NCBI GenBank assembly: GCA_003136215.1
Contig: PLDO01000477.1
Location: forward strand, 1-33,952
Origin: Bryobacterales bacterium
GTDB lineage: Bacteria > Acidobacteriota > Terriglobia > Bryobacterales > Bryobacteraceae
DNA length: 33,952 bases
Direction of reading: 5' to 3'
The number at the start of each line of letters is the position of its first letter. The stretch's first letter is position 1. The notes beneath the pieces were generated by a model, which saw only the letters and a list, made by a program, of their open reading frames with translations, made no database searches and was not told the origin of the DNA. Made by a program: the position numbers and the translations under genes. Positions 1 through 7,959 of this stretch are shown here, piece after piece.

Positions 1-292
1 CCTTGTACCACTCCATGCCGAAAATTTCCGTCAGCATGCGCTCGATCAGATGATGGCGGTTCAATAGGCGGTTGGCGATGTCGCGGCCGGCCGCGGTGAG
101 CGCGATCTGGCCTTCCTCGCCCACCTGGATCAAGGCGTCGCGGCGCAGGCGCCTGATCGCCATGGTGACCGCCGGGGCGGATACGCGCAGCCAGCGCACC
201 AGGGTCACGGCCTTGACGGTTTCGCCCTCACTCTCGGCCTCGGCAATGGCCTTCAGGTAATTCTCTTTGGAAATGGTGAGGCGGGGGGGCAA
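1..292 (-). CDS. DtxR/MntR-family metal-dependent transcriptional regulator (3' part cut by window edge)
   Basis: The frame reads ISKENYLKAIAEAE, then a winged helix-turn-helix (VTLVRWLRVSAPAVTMAIRR) and RHHLIERMLTEIFGMEW, the order found in iron- or manganese-responsive DtxR/MntR repressors. About 97 residues are visible: the DNA-binding domain and the beginning of the metal-binding/dimerisation domain. The rest lies beyond base 1. No ATG precedes the conserved segment. The frame is bounded upstream by the TAG stop of the preceding gene (302-304), so the likely start is TTG at 292 (LPPRLTISKENY), 9 bases after that stop, with GAGGAACTC inside the preceding gene as a possible ribosome site. 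Family members repress metal-uptake genes when loaded with Fe(II) or Mn(II); which metal applies here cannot be told. It is last in a four-gene minus-strand run. Confidence 0.8.
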   Translation of the reverse strand, partial: MPPRLTISKENYLKAIAEAESEGETVKAVTLVRWLRVSAPAVTMAIRRLRRDALIQVGEEGQIALTAAGRDIANRLLNRHHLIERMLTEIFGMEWYK

Positions 293-301
293 GCGATTGG
301 C

Positions 302-1444
302 CTAGAGTTCCTCGAAGGTCTTGCCATCGAACCAGTAATTGCGTTCGTCGATCTTCGCTGTCTGCCCGTCGCCACCCTCGCCCTCCAGGCGGACGCGGTA
401 GGCGCCCGGCGCCAGCAAGGGCAGTTTGGTGCGCGCGGTCAGCGGGCTCCCGGTTTGCGGCGCCGGTTTCGGGTTGGGCAGCGCCGATTGTCCCAACGCG
501 CGTTCGGTTGCGTATCTGCCGGTGGGCCGCACGTAGCCGGCGAGTTCGCTCCAACTGACGGTCACCTTGCGGTAACTCTTGTCCACCCGGAAGCGGATGG
601 CATACTGGCCGGTGGCCGCCGCCAGCCGTTTGACCATTTCCGGCTCCGCCCGGACCCGTCCTTCCAGGTACTTCTCGTCCATGTTCGGAATGGACAATGC
701 CTGCGGTGTGGTGACGCCGGCGGCGGCCGACCTCCCGTCTGCCAGGTCCCGGACCTCCTGGTCCAGCTCCACCGCCTCGGAGTAGGCGCCGCAGATGCCG
801 GGTCTGAAGACGCCCTGCGTCAGTCTGGCCAGGAGTTGTTTGGCCGCCACGGCGCTTTCCGTGGACACGGTGACGTGGTGGATGCCGCGCAGGCCCGCGG
901 GCGACAACACTACCGAGGTCAAGGGCGCCGCCGACACGATCACCCCGGCGTGCTCCCAGGTGGCGAGAAGCTTCATGGAAGTTCCTGTCCCCAGCGCCCG
1001 CGCCAGGTCGGCGGCCGATGCGTAGATGTCGCCGCTTGCCTGGTGCAGCGCCGGTTCTTCGTGGAACTCGAGCGGCATGGCGGCATCCAGGCGGCCGGCC
1101 AGGTCCACCATCCAACTCTTCACCAGGCCGGTGCCGACCCCATCGGCGGGGCGTTTGAGCGTGACCACGGTCCGCCCGCCGGCGGGCTCGAAAAACACCC
1201 ACATGTCGTGCCATACCTCGTAATGGCAGTGCGGCGCGATTTCCGGGAACGCCACGGGGAGAATCCGGCCCACTTGTTCCTGGTAGTAATTGCCCAGCCG
1301 CGTCAGGGCGGCTTCGTAAGTGAGCGCGGTAGGAAAGCGTGTGGACAGCACCGTGCCCGGCGCCTGTGGGCTGACCAGCGGCTGAGCCCGGCTCCAGCCC
1401 CCCAGCACCAACGCCAGCACCAACGCGCGCTTCGCCTGGCTCAT
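302..1444 (-). CDS. secreted protein of unknown function
   Basis: 380 residues. The first 20 (MSQAKRALVLALVLGGWSRA) look like a signal peptide, so the product is probably exported. I recognise no domain. The body is a mixed alpha/beta composition with few cysteines (CHY near residue 93, GICGAY near 218), and the C-terminal third (residues ~330-378) looks like a beta-rich domain (LLAPGAYRVRLEGEGG then NYWFDGKTFEEL). AAGGAG lies 6 bases before the ATG, so the start is well supported. It sits 15 bases after the methyltransferase gene and 9 bases before the DtxR-type regulator, so it is very likely co-transcribed with both. Similar unassigned exported proteins are common in Acidobacteria (general knowledge). 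No function is proposed. Confidence 0.75.
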   Translation of the reverse strand: MSQAKRALVLALVLGGWSRAQPLVSPQAPGTVLSTRFPTALTYEAALTRLGNYYQEQVGRILPVAFPEIAPHCHYEVWHDMWVFFEPAGGRTVVTLKRPADGVGTGLVKSWMVDLAGRLDAAMPLEFHEEPALHQASGDIYASAADLARALGTGTSMKLLATWEHAGVIVSAAPLTSVVLSPAGLRGIHHVTVSTESAVAAKQLLARLTQGVFRPGICGAYSEAVELDQEVRDLADGRSAAAGVTTPQALSIPNMDEKYLEGRVRAEPEMVKRLAAATGQYAIRFRVDKSYRKVTVSWSELAGYVRPTGRYATERALGQSALPNPKPAPQTGSPLTARTKLPLLAPGAYRVRLEGEGGDGQTAKIDERNYWFDGKTFEEL

Positions 1445-1459
1445 GCGGTTCTCCTTCGG

Positions 1460-2146
1460 CTACTTCCTCGCCACCAGCACGCGCGAGGGATAAAAGGTCT
1501 GCCGGATCATGCGGTCCTGCACGATCTCAAACCGTGCCGATTCGATCAGTTCCGGAACCCGCCGTTCCACCTGGCGTCCCCAGAATGCCGGAGCCAGCTT
1601 GCCCAGAACTTCATATACCGCGTTGAACGAAGGCTTGTTTTGCCCGATCAGCACCAGCGTCAGGTTGCCGCGATCGCGTAGAATCCGGCGGAATTCGCCA
1701 AGCGTGCCCACGATATCTTCCGTCGAAAGCAGTTCCAGCAGGTAGCAGCAGAAGATGGCGTCGAAAGCTTCGTTGCGGAAGGGCATGTGACGCGCATCCA
1801 CAGCCTGGCAGTGCGCCTTTGCCGCCGGGTATCTGTGGCGCGCGGTGCGCTGGGTGCGCGCCGCCATGTTCGGGGAAAGATCCACCCCCAGGGTGGTGCC
1901 CTTGCCGTTGGCGCGCACCAGTCGGCGGAACATCTCCCCGCTGCCAGTGGCCACTTCCAACACTTTCATCCCGTCGTGAAGCCCGCTCGCCCCGAGCGCG
2001 TAGCGATGCGCCCGCGAGTGGAAGAACATGGTCGATACCGGGTATACCGCCGCCAGCCGGTCGTACACGCGCCGGGTCCGATCCGCCAGCGTATGGGGCA
2101 TGCCGTTCACCGGCCAGGCGATCGTGGTTTCTTCCAGTCTGTTCAA
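1460..2146 (-). CDS. class I SAM-dependent methyltransferase (UbiE/methyltransferase-11 type)
   Basis: 228 residues with the Rossmann-fold SAM site: motif I VLEVATGSGEMFRRL (about 62-76), the acidic end of strand 2 in GVDLSPNM (about 87-94), motif DARHMPFRNEAFDAIFCC (post I/II), and LGEFRRILRDRGNLTLV (motif III). The methyl acceptor cannot be deduced. The start is a TTG (residues MNRLEE) with AAGGAG five bases upstream; no ATG fits better. It begins 9 bases after the stop of the sensor kinase, so translation is probably linked to it. The N-terminal WPVNGMPHTLADRTRRVYDRLAAVYP resembles UbiE-like enzymes, but the quinone-biosynthesis role should not be assumed because the neighbours are not quinone genes. 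Confidence 0.85.
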   Translation of the reverse strand: MNRLEETTIAWPVNGMPHTLADRTRRVYDRLAAVYPVSTMFFHSRAHRYALGASGLHDGMKVLEVATGSGEMFRRLVRANGKGTTLGVDLSPNMAARTQRTARHRYPAAKAHCQAVDARHMPFRNEAFDAIFCCYLLELLSTEDIVGTLGEFRRILRDRGNLTLVLIGQNKPSFNAVYEVLGKLAPAFWGRQVERRVPELIESARFEIVQDRMIRQTFYPSRVLVARK

Positions 2147-2155
2147 AATCGCTCC

Positions 2156-3457
2156 TTAGACAGTCTGCGCACTCTGCAACTCCGGCACTTCGATCTGGAT
2201 GCGCGCGCCCTTGCCCGGCTCGCTGTCGATCCACATGCGGTAATCCGTGCCGAACAGGACTTTCAGCCGTTCGTGCACATTATTCACGCCGATTCCCCGG
2301 TCCAGGAGCGTGGCCAGTTTTTCTTCCGGGATGCCCACTCCGTCGTCCTCCACCAGCAGATGCAACCGGCTCCCCGTGCGATAGGTCCGAATCCGGATGG
2401 TACCTCCCTCCACCTTACTCCTTAAACCGTGCTTGATGGAATTCTCCACCAGCGGTTGCAGGAGCATGCTGGGGACCAGCATATCCAAGGTATCCTCCGC
2501 CACGTCCCGTTCAAAGCGGAGTTTGTCGCCGAAACGCACTACCTCGATCGCCAGGTAGTCGTCAATGAAGCTCAGTTCGTCGCGCAGTGTGCTGAAATTC
2601 TCGTGTTTGCGAAGCAGGCGTCGCAGGACTTTGCTGAGCCGCACCACCATGACACGCGCCTGGCTGGGGTCCGTGCGGATCAACGAAGACACCGAGTTCA
2701 GCGTGTTGAACAGAAAATGGGGGTTGATCTGGCTGGTCAGCGCGGCCAACCGCGCTTCCGCCAGCAACCGCTCCTGCTCCTCAAGTTTTTTTTCGTTGCG
2801 GGTGTTATTCCAGATTTTCAGCGGGATGGCCACGGCGAACAGGGCGGATGCGTAGATCGCCGCCCAGGTTAAGGCGGGCAGATGGCTTCCGGGCGGGTTC
2901 AGGGAGAAGATTCTCCAGCCATCCATCAACTGCCGCAGGAACTCCGCCACCAGAATCCCGGCGGTGAATTCCAGGTGAAATGCCGTGCGCCGGTGATTGC
3001 GCTTCTCTTTGAAGAAACGGTAGACGTTGAGATCGAAGAACGGAGTGAATCGCCAGATCTCATCGGTATCCGGCGCCAGGTCGCGCAGCACCCCGCCGAG
3101 CACGCCTACCGCGGCGAGGAGGGGCATGGTCATCTGTTCGCCGCCGGAAGGGTTGAGCATGGCCGGCAGCGATATCAGGACACCCGACGTCAGTCCGGTG
3201 ACATATCCGCCGAGGATGCCGGCGATCAGGGAGCCTTCCAGGCCGAGGTCGGCCGCCGGGTAGCTTTTGCTGAAGACGCGGATGGCCACGCTCAATCCGA
3301 AGGCGCTGCCCAGCCACAGGGAAAGGACCACCCGCTGGCGCAGCGTCCGCGTCTCCCCCATGAGAAGATTCTTGAAGCTGTTGGACCGCGCCAGCACGCT
3401 CGCCAGGGAGGCCATGGCGGCGAGTTTGACCAGCAGGGGGAAGTAGCTTTCCAGCAT
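2156..3457 (-). CDS. LytS/YehU-type membrane sensor histidine kinase
   Basis: 433 residues. The N-terminal half has about five or six hydrophobic segments (roughly residues 5-22, 42-60, 75-100, 111-126, 160-172 and 194-214), a layout like the 5TM region of LytS sensors. A short coiled linker (NEKKLEEQERLLAEARLAAL) leads to the His_kinase domain with TSQINPHFLFNTLN; His247 is the expected phosphorylation site. The ATPase domain shows the N box ENSIKHG (about 339-345), DDGVGIP (371-377) and GVNNVHERL. Such kinases normally signal to a LytTR-type response regulator; none is encoded next door in this window, so the partner is elsewhere or beyond base 1. First gene of the minus-strand run kinase, methyltransferase, secreted protein, DtxR regulator. 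No clear ribosome site precedes the ATG; a TATAAT lies 15 bases upstream. Confidence 0.92.
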   Translation of the reverse strand: MLESYFPLLVKLAAMASLASVLARSNSFKNLLMGETRTLRQRVVLSLWLGSAFGLSVAIRVFSKSYPAADLGLEGSLIAGILGGYVTGLTSGVLISLPAMLNPSGGEQMTMPLLAAVGVLGGVLRDLAPDTDEIWRFTPFFDLNVYRFFKEKRNHRRTAFHLEFTAGILVAEFLRQLMDGWRIFSLNPPGSHLPALTWAAIYASALFAVAIPLKIWNNTRNEKKLEEQERLLAEARLAALTSQINPHFLFNTLNSVSSLIRTDPSQARVMVVRLSKVLRRLLRKHENFSTLRDELSFIDDYLAIEVVRFGDKLRFERDVAEDTLDMLVPSMLLQPLVENSIKHGLRSKVEGGTIRIRTYRTGSRLHLLVEDDGVGIPEEKLATLLDRGIGVNNVHERLKVLFGTDYRMWIDSEPGKGARIQIEVPELQSAQTV

Positions 3458-3472
3458 TCAGTGCCGGAAACT

Positions 3473-3480
3473 ATTATAAT
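3473..3480. promoter_or_regulatory. palindromic -10 box shared by divergent sensor kinase and ribA
   Basis: The 52-base gap between the kinase gene (minus) and ribA (plus) contains ATTATAAT, which is its own reverse complement and gives a perfect TATAAT on each strand. It lies in an AT-rich patch that is rare in this GC-rich window. On the plus strand it is about 29 bases before the ribA ATG; on the minus strand about 15 bases before the kinase ATG, leaving a leader of only about 9 bases. No convincing -35 was found for either direction. Confidence 0.5.
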
Positions 3481-3509
3481 AAAAGCAGTAAGGGTTCCTA
3501 ACAGTCAGC

Positions 3510-4139
3510 ATGAACAAATCCCCTTCGCCGAAGCTCACGAAAGTGGCTGAAGCGGACTTTCCCACTGAATTCGGCGTATTCCGGATCTTCGGTTTCGAAG
3601 CCCCAGCCGGCGACGGCACGGGCACCGAGGAAGCCGTGGTGCTCAAAATGGGCGACTTCACCGATGCGGCCCCCCCGCTGGTGCGTATCCACTCGCAGTG
3701 CCTCACCGGGGACGTGTTCCACAGCCTGCGCTGCGATTGCCGGGCGCAGCTCGAAATCGCCATTACCAGCATCGCCCGGGAAGGCGGCGGCCTGCTGATC
3801 TACGAACTCCAGGAAGGCCGCGGCATCGGCCTGCTCAACAAACTCCGCGCCTACGAACTGCAGGATCAGGGCGCCGACACCATCGAAGCCAACCAGCAAC
3901 TCGGCTTCGATAGCGACCTGCGCAATTACGAACTTCCGGGCGCCATCCTCCAGTTCTTCGGCCTGAAAGCGGTCCGCCTGATGTCGAACAACCCCGAAAA
4001 AGTGGAAGCCGTGGAGAAGGCCGGCGTGCAGGTGGTGGAACGCGTTCCCTGCCTGGCGGATGTGGTGGATACGCGCCTCGCCTATCTCCGCACCAAGCGG
4101 GAAAAGATGGGGCACCTGCTGGAATTCGACGATCTCTGA
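3510..4139 (+). CDS. ribA: GTP cyclohydrolase II (riboflavin biosynthesis)
   Basis: Opens the imidazole ring of GTP and releases formate and pyrophosphate, giving the diaminopyrimidine that starts riboflavin synthesis; cytosolic. The 209 residues cover the whole monofunctional enzyme (E. coli RibA is about 196). The zinc ligands are in HSQCLTGDVFHSLRCDC (Cys64, Cys75, Cys77). The loop QEGRGIGLLNKLRAYELQD and the C-terminal part NYELPGAILQFFGLKAVRLM and SNNPEKVEAVEKAG are all typical. There is no fused DHBP synthase (RibB) domain, unlike the RibBA fusions of many bacteria, and no other rib gene nearby. The start is ATG at 3510; the leader has no strong ribosome site and is too short to contain an FMN riboswitch. 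It diverges from the LytS-type kinase across a shared -10 box. Confidence 0.96.
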   Translation: MNKSPSPKLTKVAEADFPTEFGVFRIFGFEAPAGDGTGTEEAVVLKMGDFTDAAPPLVRIHSQCLTGDVFHSLRCDCRAQLEIAITSIAREGGGLLIYELQEGRGIGLLNKLRAYELQDQGADTIEANQQLGFDSDLRNYELPGAILQFFGLKAVRLMSNNPEKVEAVEKAGVQVVERVPCLADVVDTRLAYLRTKREKMGHLLEFDDL

Positions 4140-4217
4140 GAGGGGCGGGAAACGCCGGCACTGGGGACGCCTGGCTACAGCGGTTGCGGCCCTCAAAGTG
4201 CCTCGTTGCAGCGCCGG

Positions 4218-4226
4218 TGATATGCT
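4218..4226 (+). promoter_or_regulatory. extended -10 box immediately before the DUF433 gene
   Basis: TGATATGCT matches the extended -10 pattern TGnTAnnnT and ends 6 bases before the ATG at 4233. Transcription would then begin at or next to the start codon, giving a leaderless message. No Shine-Dalgarno sequence is present. Confidence 0.45.
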
Positions 4227-4232
4227 TGAGGC

Positions 4233-4442
4233 ATGCCGGCCCGCATCACGATCGAGCCAGGGAAACGCTCCGGCCAGCCGTGTGTCCGCGGGTTGCGCAT
4301 CACGGTATGGGATGTGTTGAGTTGGCTCGCCGCGGGCATGACGGAACGGCAGATCCTCGATGACTACCCGGAACTGGAAGCGGATGATTTTCGTGCGGTT
4401 TACGAGTTCGCCGCCAGGATGGGCCGGCGCGTGGCTCTGTGA
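4233..4442 (+). CDS. DUF433 family small protein (antitoxin-like)
   Basis: 69 residues. The sequence shows the compact helix-turn-helix fold of DUF433: GKRSGQPCVRGLRITVWDVL, then SWLAAGMTERQILDDYPELE and DDFRAVYEFAARM. DUF433 proteins are commonly paired with a DUF5615 protein, as here, and are thought to act as the antitoxin and DNA-binding part of a VapBC-like module (established for the family by association, not for this pair). Its TGA overlaps the GTG start of the next gene (GTGA), so the two are translationally coupled. It is 93 bases after ribA and has its own promoter-like box directly in front. Confidence 0.9.
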   Translation: MPARITIEPGKRSGQPCVRGLRITVWDVLSWLAAGMTERQILDDYPELEADDFRAVYEFAARMGRRVAL

Positions 4443-4777
4443 AACTGCTATTTGACGAGAATCTCTCGCGCAAACTGGTCGTAAGGCTCGCTGAGCTATA
4501 TCCGGCGTCGGCTCACGTTGCAGAGGCCGACTTGCTGGAAAGTCCGGATCGCGAGATATGGGAGTTTGCCAAGGCGGGGAACTTCGTCATCGTGAGCACC
4601 GACTCCGACTTCTACGAACTCGCCACAACAATCGGGCCCCCTCCCAAGGTGGTGTGGCTCCGGCGCTGGACGCACCCGACGAGGGATGCCGAGCGGGTCC
4701 TGCGGCGCGAGGCCGTCCGGATTACGGAATTCGTGGCCGATCCCGAACTCGGCGTCCTGGTCCTGGACCGCGACTGA
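4439..4777 (+). CDS. DUF5615 PIN-like protein (putative toxin of the DUF433/DUF5615 pair)
   Basis: 112 residues starting with GTG inside the stop of the DUF433 gene. The PIN-like signature is visible: KLLFDENLSRKL at the N terminus (acidic pair Asp6/Glu7), FVIVSTDSDFYEL in the middle (acidic residues of the second cluster) and PPKVVWLRRW after it. In PIN-like enzymes the acidic residues bind Mg2+ for RNA cleavage; activity of DUF5615 members is inferred from this resemblance. The gene is complete and in frame, so the module looks intact rather than decayed. Confidence 0.88.
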   Translation: MKLLFDENLSRKLVVRLAELYPASAHVAEADLLESPDREIWEFAKAGNFVIVSTDSDFYELATTIGPPPKVVWLRRWTHPTRDAERVLRREAVRITEFVADPELGVLVLDRD

Positions 4778-4975
4778 AGTCCGCGGCGCCGGCCGGTGGG
4801 CGGGCACAAGCCGGCTTGTATCGTTCCCGATCCGTTTCCGTGCGGCTTGGCCAACCACCAGGCTTCCGATGGTTGCCGACCCCACAGCCGCCTGTTTGGC
4901 ACTGCGAGGCGCACTTGCGGACCGCCTGCCACCCCGGAGGATAATGGCAAGAGGCTCGTTTTGGATCGCACTCGG
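4778..4975. other. non-coding gap before the TonB receptor
   Basis: About 200 bases with no gene that I can support. A weak promoter-like arrangement is present: TTGCGG at 4915-4920 and GATAAT at 4940-4945 (19-base spacing). AAGAGG at 4949-4954 stands 6 bases before a TTG at 4961, which is in frame with the receptor and could be its true start. Confidence 0.3.
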
Positions 4976-7957
4976 ATGCGGCGTCTGATCATCGCGTTTC
5001 TCGCCGCCGGCATGCTTACCGCCGGCGAGCATCGAGGTGTGGTCAAGCTCGGGACGCTGCCGGTGCCCGGAGCCGCCGTAACGGCGCGGCAGGGCGACAA
5101 GACGGTCGCGACGCTTACCGATCTGCAAGGCGCCTACGTATTTCCCGATCTCGCCGATGGCAAGTGGACCATCAAAGTGGAAATGCGCGGGTTCGCTTCC
5201 GCCGAGCGCGAGGTGCAATCGCCCGGCTCCGTGGAATGGAACCTGGCGATCTTGCCGCTGGCCAAGATCACCGATGCGGGCGCGAATGCGGAGGTGCGCG
5301 CGGCCGAGTCGCCGAAGGCCGCCATCAAGCATCCGCCGAAGGTCGCGCTGCCCCCCGCCACCAACACAACGTCGGGGTTTCAGCGTGCGGAAGTCAGCGC
5401 ATCGAACGCTCCGGTGGCCGAGACGGAAATCTCCGCGGACGTTTCCCGGCGCGCCGCCGACGGCTTCCTGGTCAACGGAAGCGCCAATAACGCGGCCAGT
5501 TCACCCTTCAGCCAGGTGCCGGCTTTCGGCAACAACCGCGCGCCCGGAAAGTGGCGCTACAACGGCAACTTCGGGTTCATTCTGGACAACTCGCGCACCG
5601 ATGCGCGCCCATATTCGCTCACCGGGCAGGACACTCCGCGCCTCGGGTATAACCGATTTACGGGACTGGCCACGCTGGGCGGCCCCATCCGCATCCCCGG
5701 CCTGCTGCGCAACGGGCCGCAGTTCACGCTGAACTACCAATGGACGCGCAACTCCAACGTAGCCACGCAATCCGCGCTCATGCCCACGGCCGCCGAACGC
5801 CAGGGCGATTTTTCGCAGACCCTCACTCCACAAGGTCAGCCCGTACCGGTGATCGACCCGGCGACGGGCATCCCGGTGCCGGGCAATCGAATCCCGCAGA
5901 GCAGCATCAGCCCGCAGGCGCAAGCGCTGCTCAACCTCTATCCCCTGCCGAACTTCCCCGGGCAGGCCCGCTACAACTTCCAGGTGCCCGTGGTCAGCCA
6001 TCTTCATCAGGACAGCCTGCAGTTCCGCGCCGTCCGGCAGTTGGGCCGGAAAGACAATCTCTCCGGCACGCTGCAATTGCAGAGCTCGCGCAGCGACAAT
6101 CCCAATCTCTTCGGATTCCTGGCAACCGGCAGCCAGCTGACCGACGCGGCCACGGTCAACTGGCGTCACATCTTCAGCTCGCAATTCTTCGTCAACCTGG
6201 GATACCAGTTCACCCGCAACTCCGCGCGCAACGTGCCGTTCTTCGCGCAGCGCTTCAATGTCTCCGGCGCCGCGGGCATCACCGGCAACTATCAGGACCC
6301 GCTCGATTGGGGTCCGCCTACCCTCAACTTCGCCAATGGCATCGCGGCGCTGGGCGAAGCCCAGTATTCCTCCACGCACAACCAGACGCAGGGGGTTTCG
6401 GCCGAAGTCTTCCGGTCCCGCCGCAGCCACAGCGTCACCACCGGGGTTGAATTCCGCCGCCAGCAATGGAACATACTCTCCCAGCAGGATCCAAGCGGCA
6501 CGTTCACGTTCACCGGAGCCGCGGCCGGCAGCGACCTCGCGGGATTCATGTTCGGCGTGCCGGACACCGCGTCGATTGCATTTGGCAACGCCGACAAGTA
6601 CTTCCGCGCGAACTCGTGGGATGCCTACATCTCCGACGACTGGCGCTTTCGCTCCGGTTTCTCGCTGACCCTCGGCGTGCGCTACGAGTACAACGCGCCG
6701 ATCGCGGAACTCTACGGACGGCTGGTGAATCTGGAGGTGGCGAACCACTTCGCTACGGCCGTTCCGTTGGTGGCGCAAACCGCGGGCCCGCTCATCCAGG
6801 CCGACCGGAACAACATTGCGCCGCGTCTTGGTTTCGCCTGGCGGCCGTTCGCCGCGTCAACCATGATCGTGCGCGGCGGTTATGGCGTCTACTACGACAA
6901 CCCGCTCTATCAGTCCATCGCGACGCAAATGGCCCAGCAGGCTCCGCTTTCCACCAGCCTGCGCGTGCAGAACAGCGCGGAAAATCCGCTGACGCTGGCG
7001 GACGGGTTCCACGGTTCGCCTAACATCCTGGCCACCACCTTCGCGATCGACCCGAGGTTCCGCGACGGTTACGCACAGAACTGGCAGGTCTCGGCGCAGC
7101 GCGATCTGAAATTCGGCCTGCAGATGGTGGCGACGTATTTCGGTATCAAAGGCACTCGTTCCGTGCAGCAGTTCCTGCCGAACACATACCCGGCCGGCGC
7201 GCTGAACCCCTGCGCCGCTTGCCCGAGCGGCTTTTCCTATATGACGTCGAACGGCGATTCCACCCGCCAGGCCGGAACATTCCAGTTGCGCCGCCGCCTG
7301 CGCCAGGGTCTCGCGGCCGAGGTGCAATACACCTGGGCGAAAAGCCTGGACGACGCCGCGTTGGGCGGCAGTGGCTACCTGATCGCGCAGAACTGGCTCG
7401 ACCTGCGCGCCGAAAGGGGACGCTCCAACTTCGACCAGCGCCAGGTGGCCACGTTTCAGGCGCAATACACCACCGGAGCCGGCGCCGGCGGATTCCTGAC
7501 CGGCCGCACAGGAGCTCTTCTCCGCGAATGGACGGTCGTCACCCAGGTTAATTTCGGCACCGGCCTGCCGCTTACTCCAACCTCCTTCTCATCCGTCGAA
7601 GGCACCGGAGTCACCGGCAGCATCCGCGCCAACTACACCGGCGCGGACCCCTATGACGCGCCTGACGGACTCCACCTGAACCCCGGGGCTTTTGCGGCGC
7701 CCGCATCGGGCCAGTGGGGCAATGCGGGGCGCAACTCCATCACCGGCCCCGCGCAGTTCAGCCTGAACGCCTCCGCCGGGCGCACGTTCCGCTGGGGCGA
7801 CCGTCTGACCGCCGATCTACGGGTGGACGCCAGCAACGCGCTCAATCATCCGGTGTTTCCCAGTTGGAACACCGTCATCGGCAGCGCGCAATTCGGCCTG
7901 CCGAATCCCGCCGGGGCGATGCGGACTCTGCAGACAAATCTGCGGGTGAGGTTCTAA
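4976..7957 (+). CDS. TonB-dependent receptor with N-terminal carboxypeptidase-regulatory domain (Oar-like, acidobacterial type)
   Basis: 993 residues from ATG 4976. MRRLIIAFLAAGMLTAG is a signal peptide; residues ~24-65 form a carboxypeptidase-regulatory-like fold (GAAVTARQGD then TDLQGAYVFPDLADG). A plug-like region (VNGSANNAASSPFSQVPAFG) and a long beta-barrel rich in aromatic/polar alternation follow, and the chain ends in LQTNLRVRF with the terminal Phe expected of a BAM substrate. Such outer-membrane receptors take up oligosaccharides, peptides or metal chelates; the ligand here is unknown. The frame opens earlier, to 4796, but the upstream residues lack a signal peptide, and TTG 4961 is a credible alternative start. 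Only two bases separate it from the vWFA-related gene, so the two are co-transcribed. Confidence 0.93.
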   Translation: MRRLIIAFLAAGMLTAGEHRGVVKLGTLPVPGAAVTARQGDKTVATLTDLQGAYVFPDLADGKWTIKVEMRGFASAEREVQSPGSVEWNLAILPLAKITDAGANAEVRAAESPKAAIKHPPKVALPPATNTTSGFQRAEVSASNAPVAETEISADVSRRAADGFLVNGSANNAASSPFSQVPAFGNNRAPGKWRYNGNFGFILDNSRTDARPYSLTGQDTPRLGYNRFTGLATLGGPIRIPGLLRNGPQFTLNYQWTRNSNVATQSALMPTAAERQGDFSQTLTPQGQPVPVIDPATGIPVPGNRIPQSSISPQAQALLNLYPLPNFPGQARYNFQVPVVSHLHQDSLQFRAVRQLGRKDNLSGTLQLQSSRSDNPNLFGFLATGSQLTDAATVNWRHIFSSQFFVNLGYQFTRNSARNVPFFAQRFNVSGAAGITGNYQDPLDWGPPTLNFANGIAALGEAQYSSTHNQTQGVSAEVFRSRRSHSVTTGVEFRRQQWNILSQQDPSGTFTFTGAAAGSDLAGFMFGVPDTASIAFGNADKYFRANSWDAYISDDWRFRSGFSLTLGVRYEYNAPIAELYGRLVNLEVANHFATAVPLVAQTAGPLIQADRNNIAPRLGFAWRPFAASTMIVRGGYGVYYDNPLYQSIATQMAQQAPLSTSLRVQNSAENPLTLADGFHGSPNILATTFAIDPRFRDGYAQNWQVSAQRDLKFGLQMVATYFGIKGTRSVQQFLPNTYPAGALNPCAACPSGFSYMTSNGDSTRQAGTFQLRRRLRQGLAAEVQYTWAKSLDDAALGGSGYLIAQNWLDLRAERGRSNFDQRQVATFQAQYTTGAGAGGFLTGRTGALLREWTVVTQVNFGTGLPLTPTSFSSVEGTGVTGSIRANYTGADPYDAPDGLHLNPGAFAAPASGQWGNAGRNSITGPAQFSLNASAGRTFRWGDRLTADLRVDASNALNHPVFPSWNTVIGSAQFGLPNPAGAMRTLQTNLRVRF

Positions 7958-7959
7958 CC

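Noticed and set aside
3458-3509. FMN riboswitch before ribA
   Set aside because: The whole gap is 52 bases and AT-rich; the RFN element needs more than 100 conserved bases.
5501-6778. Long antisense open frame (425 codons) inside the TonB receptor gene
   Set aside because: Its residues are low-complexity Arg/Gly/Ala/Val-rich with no known motif, as expected opposite a GC-rich gene; the sense strand encodes a clear receptor.
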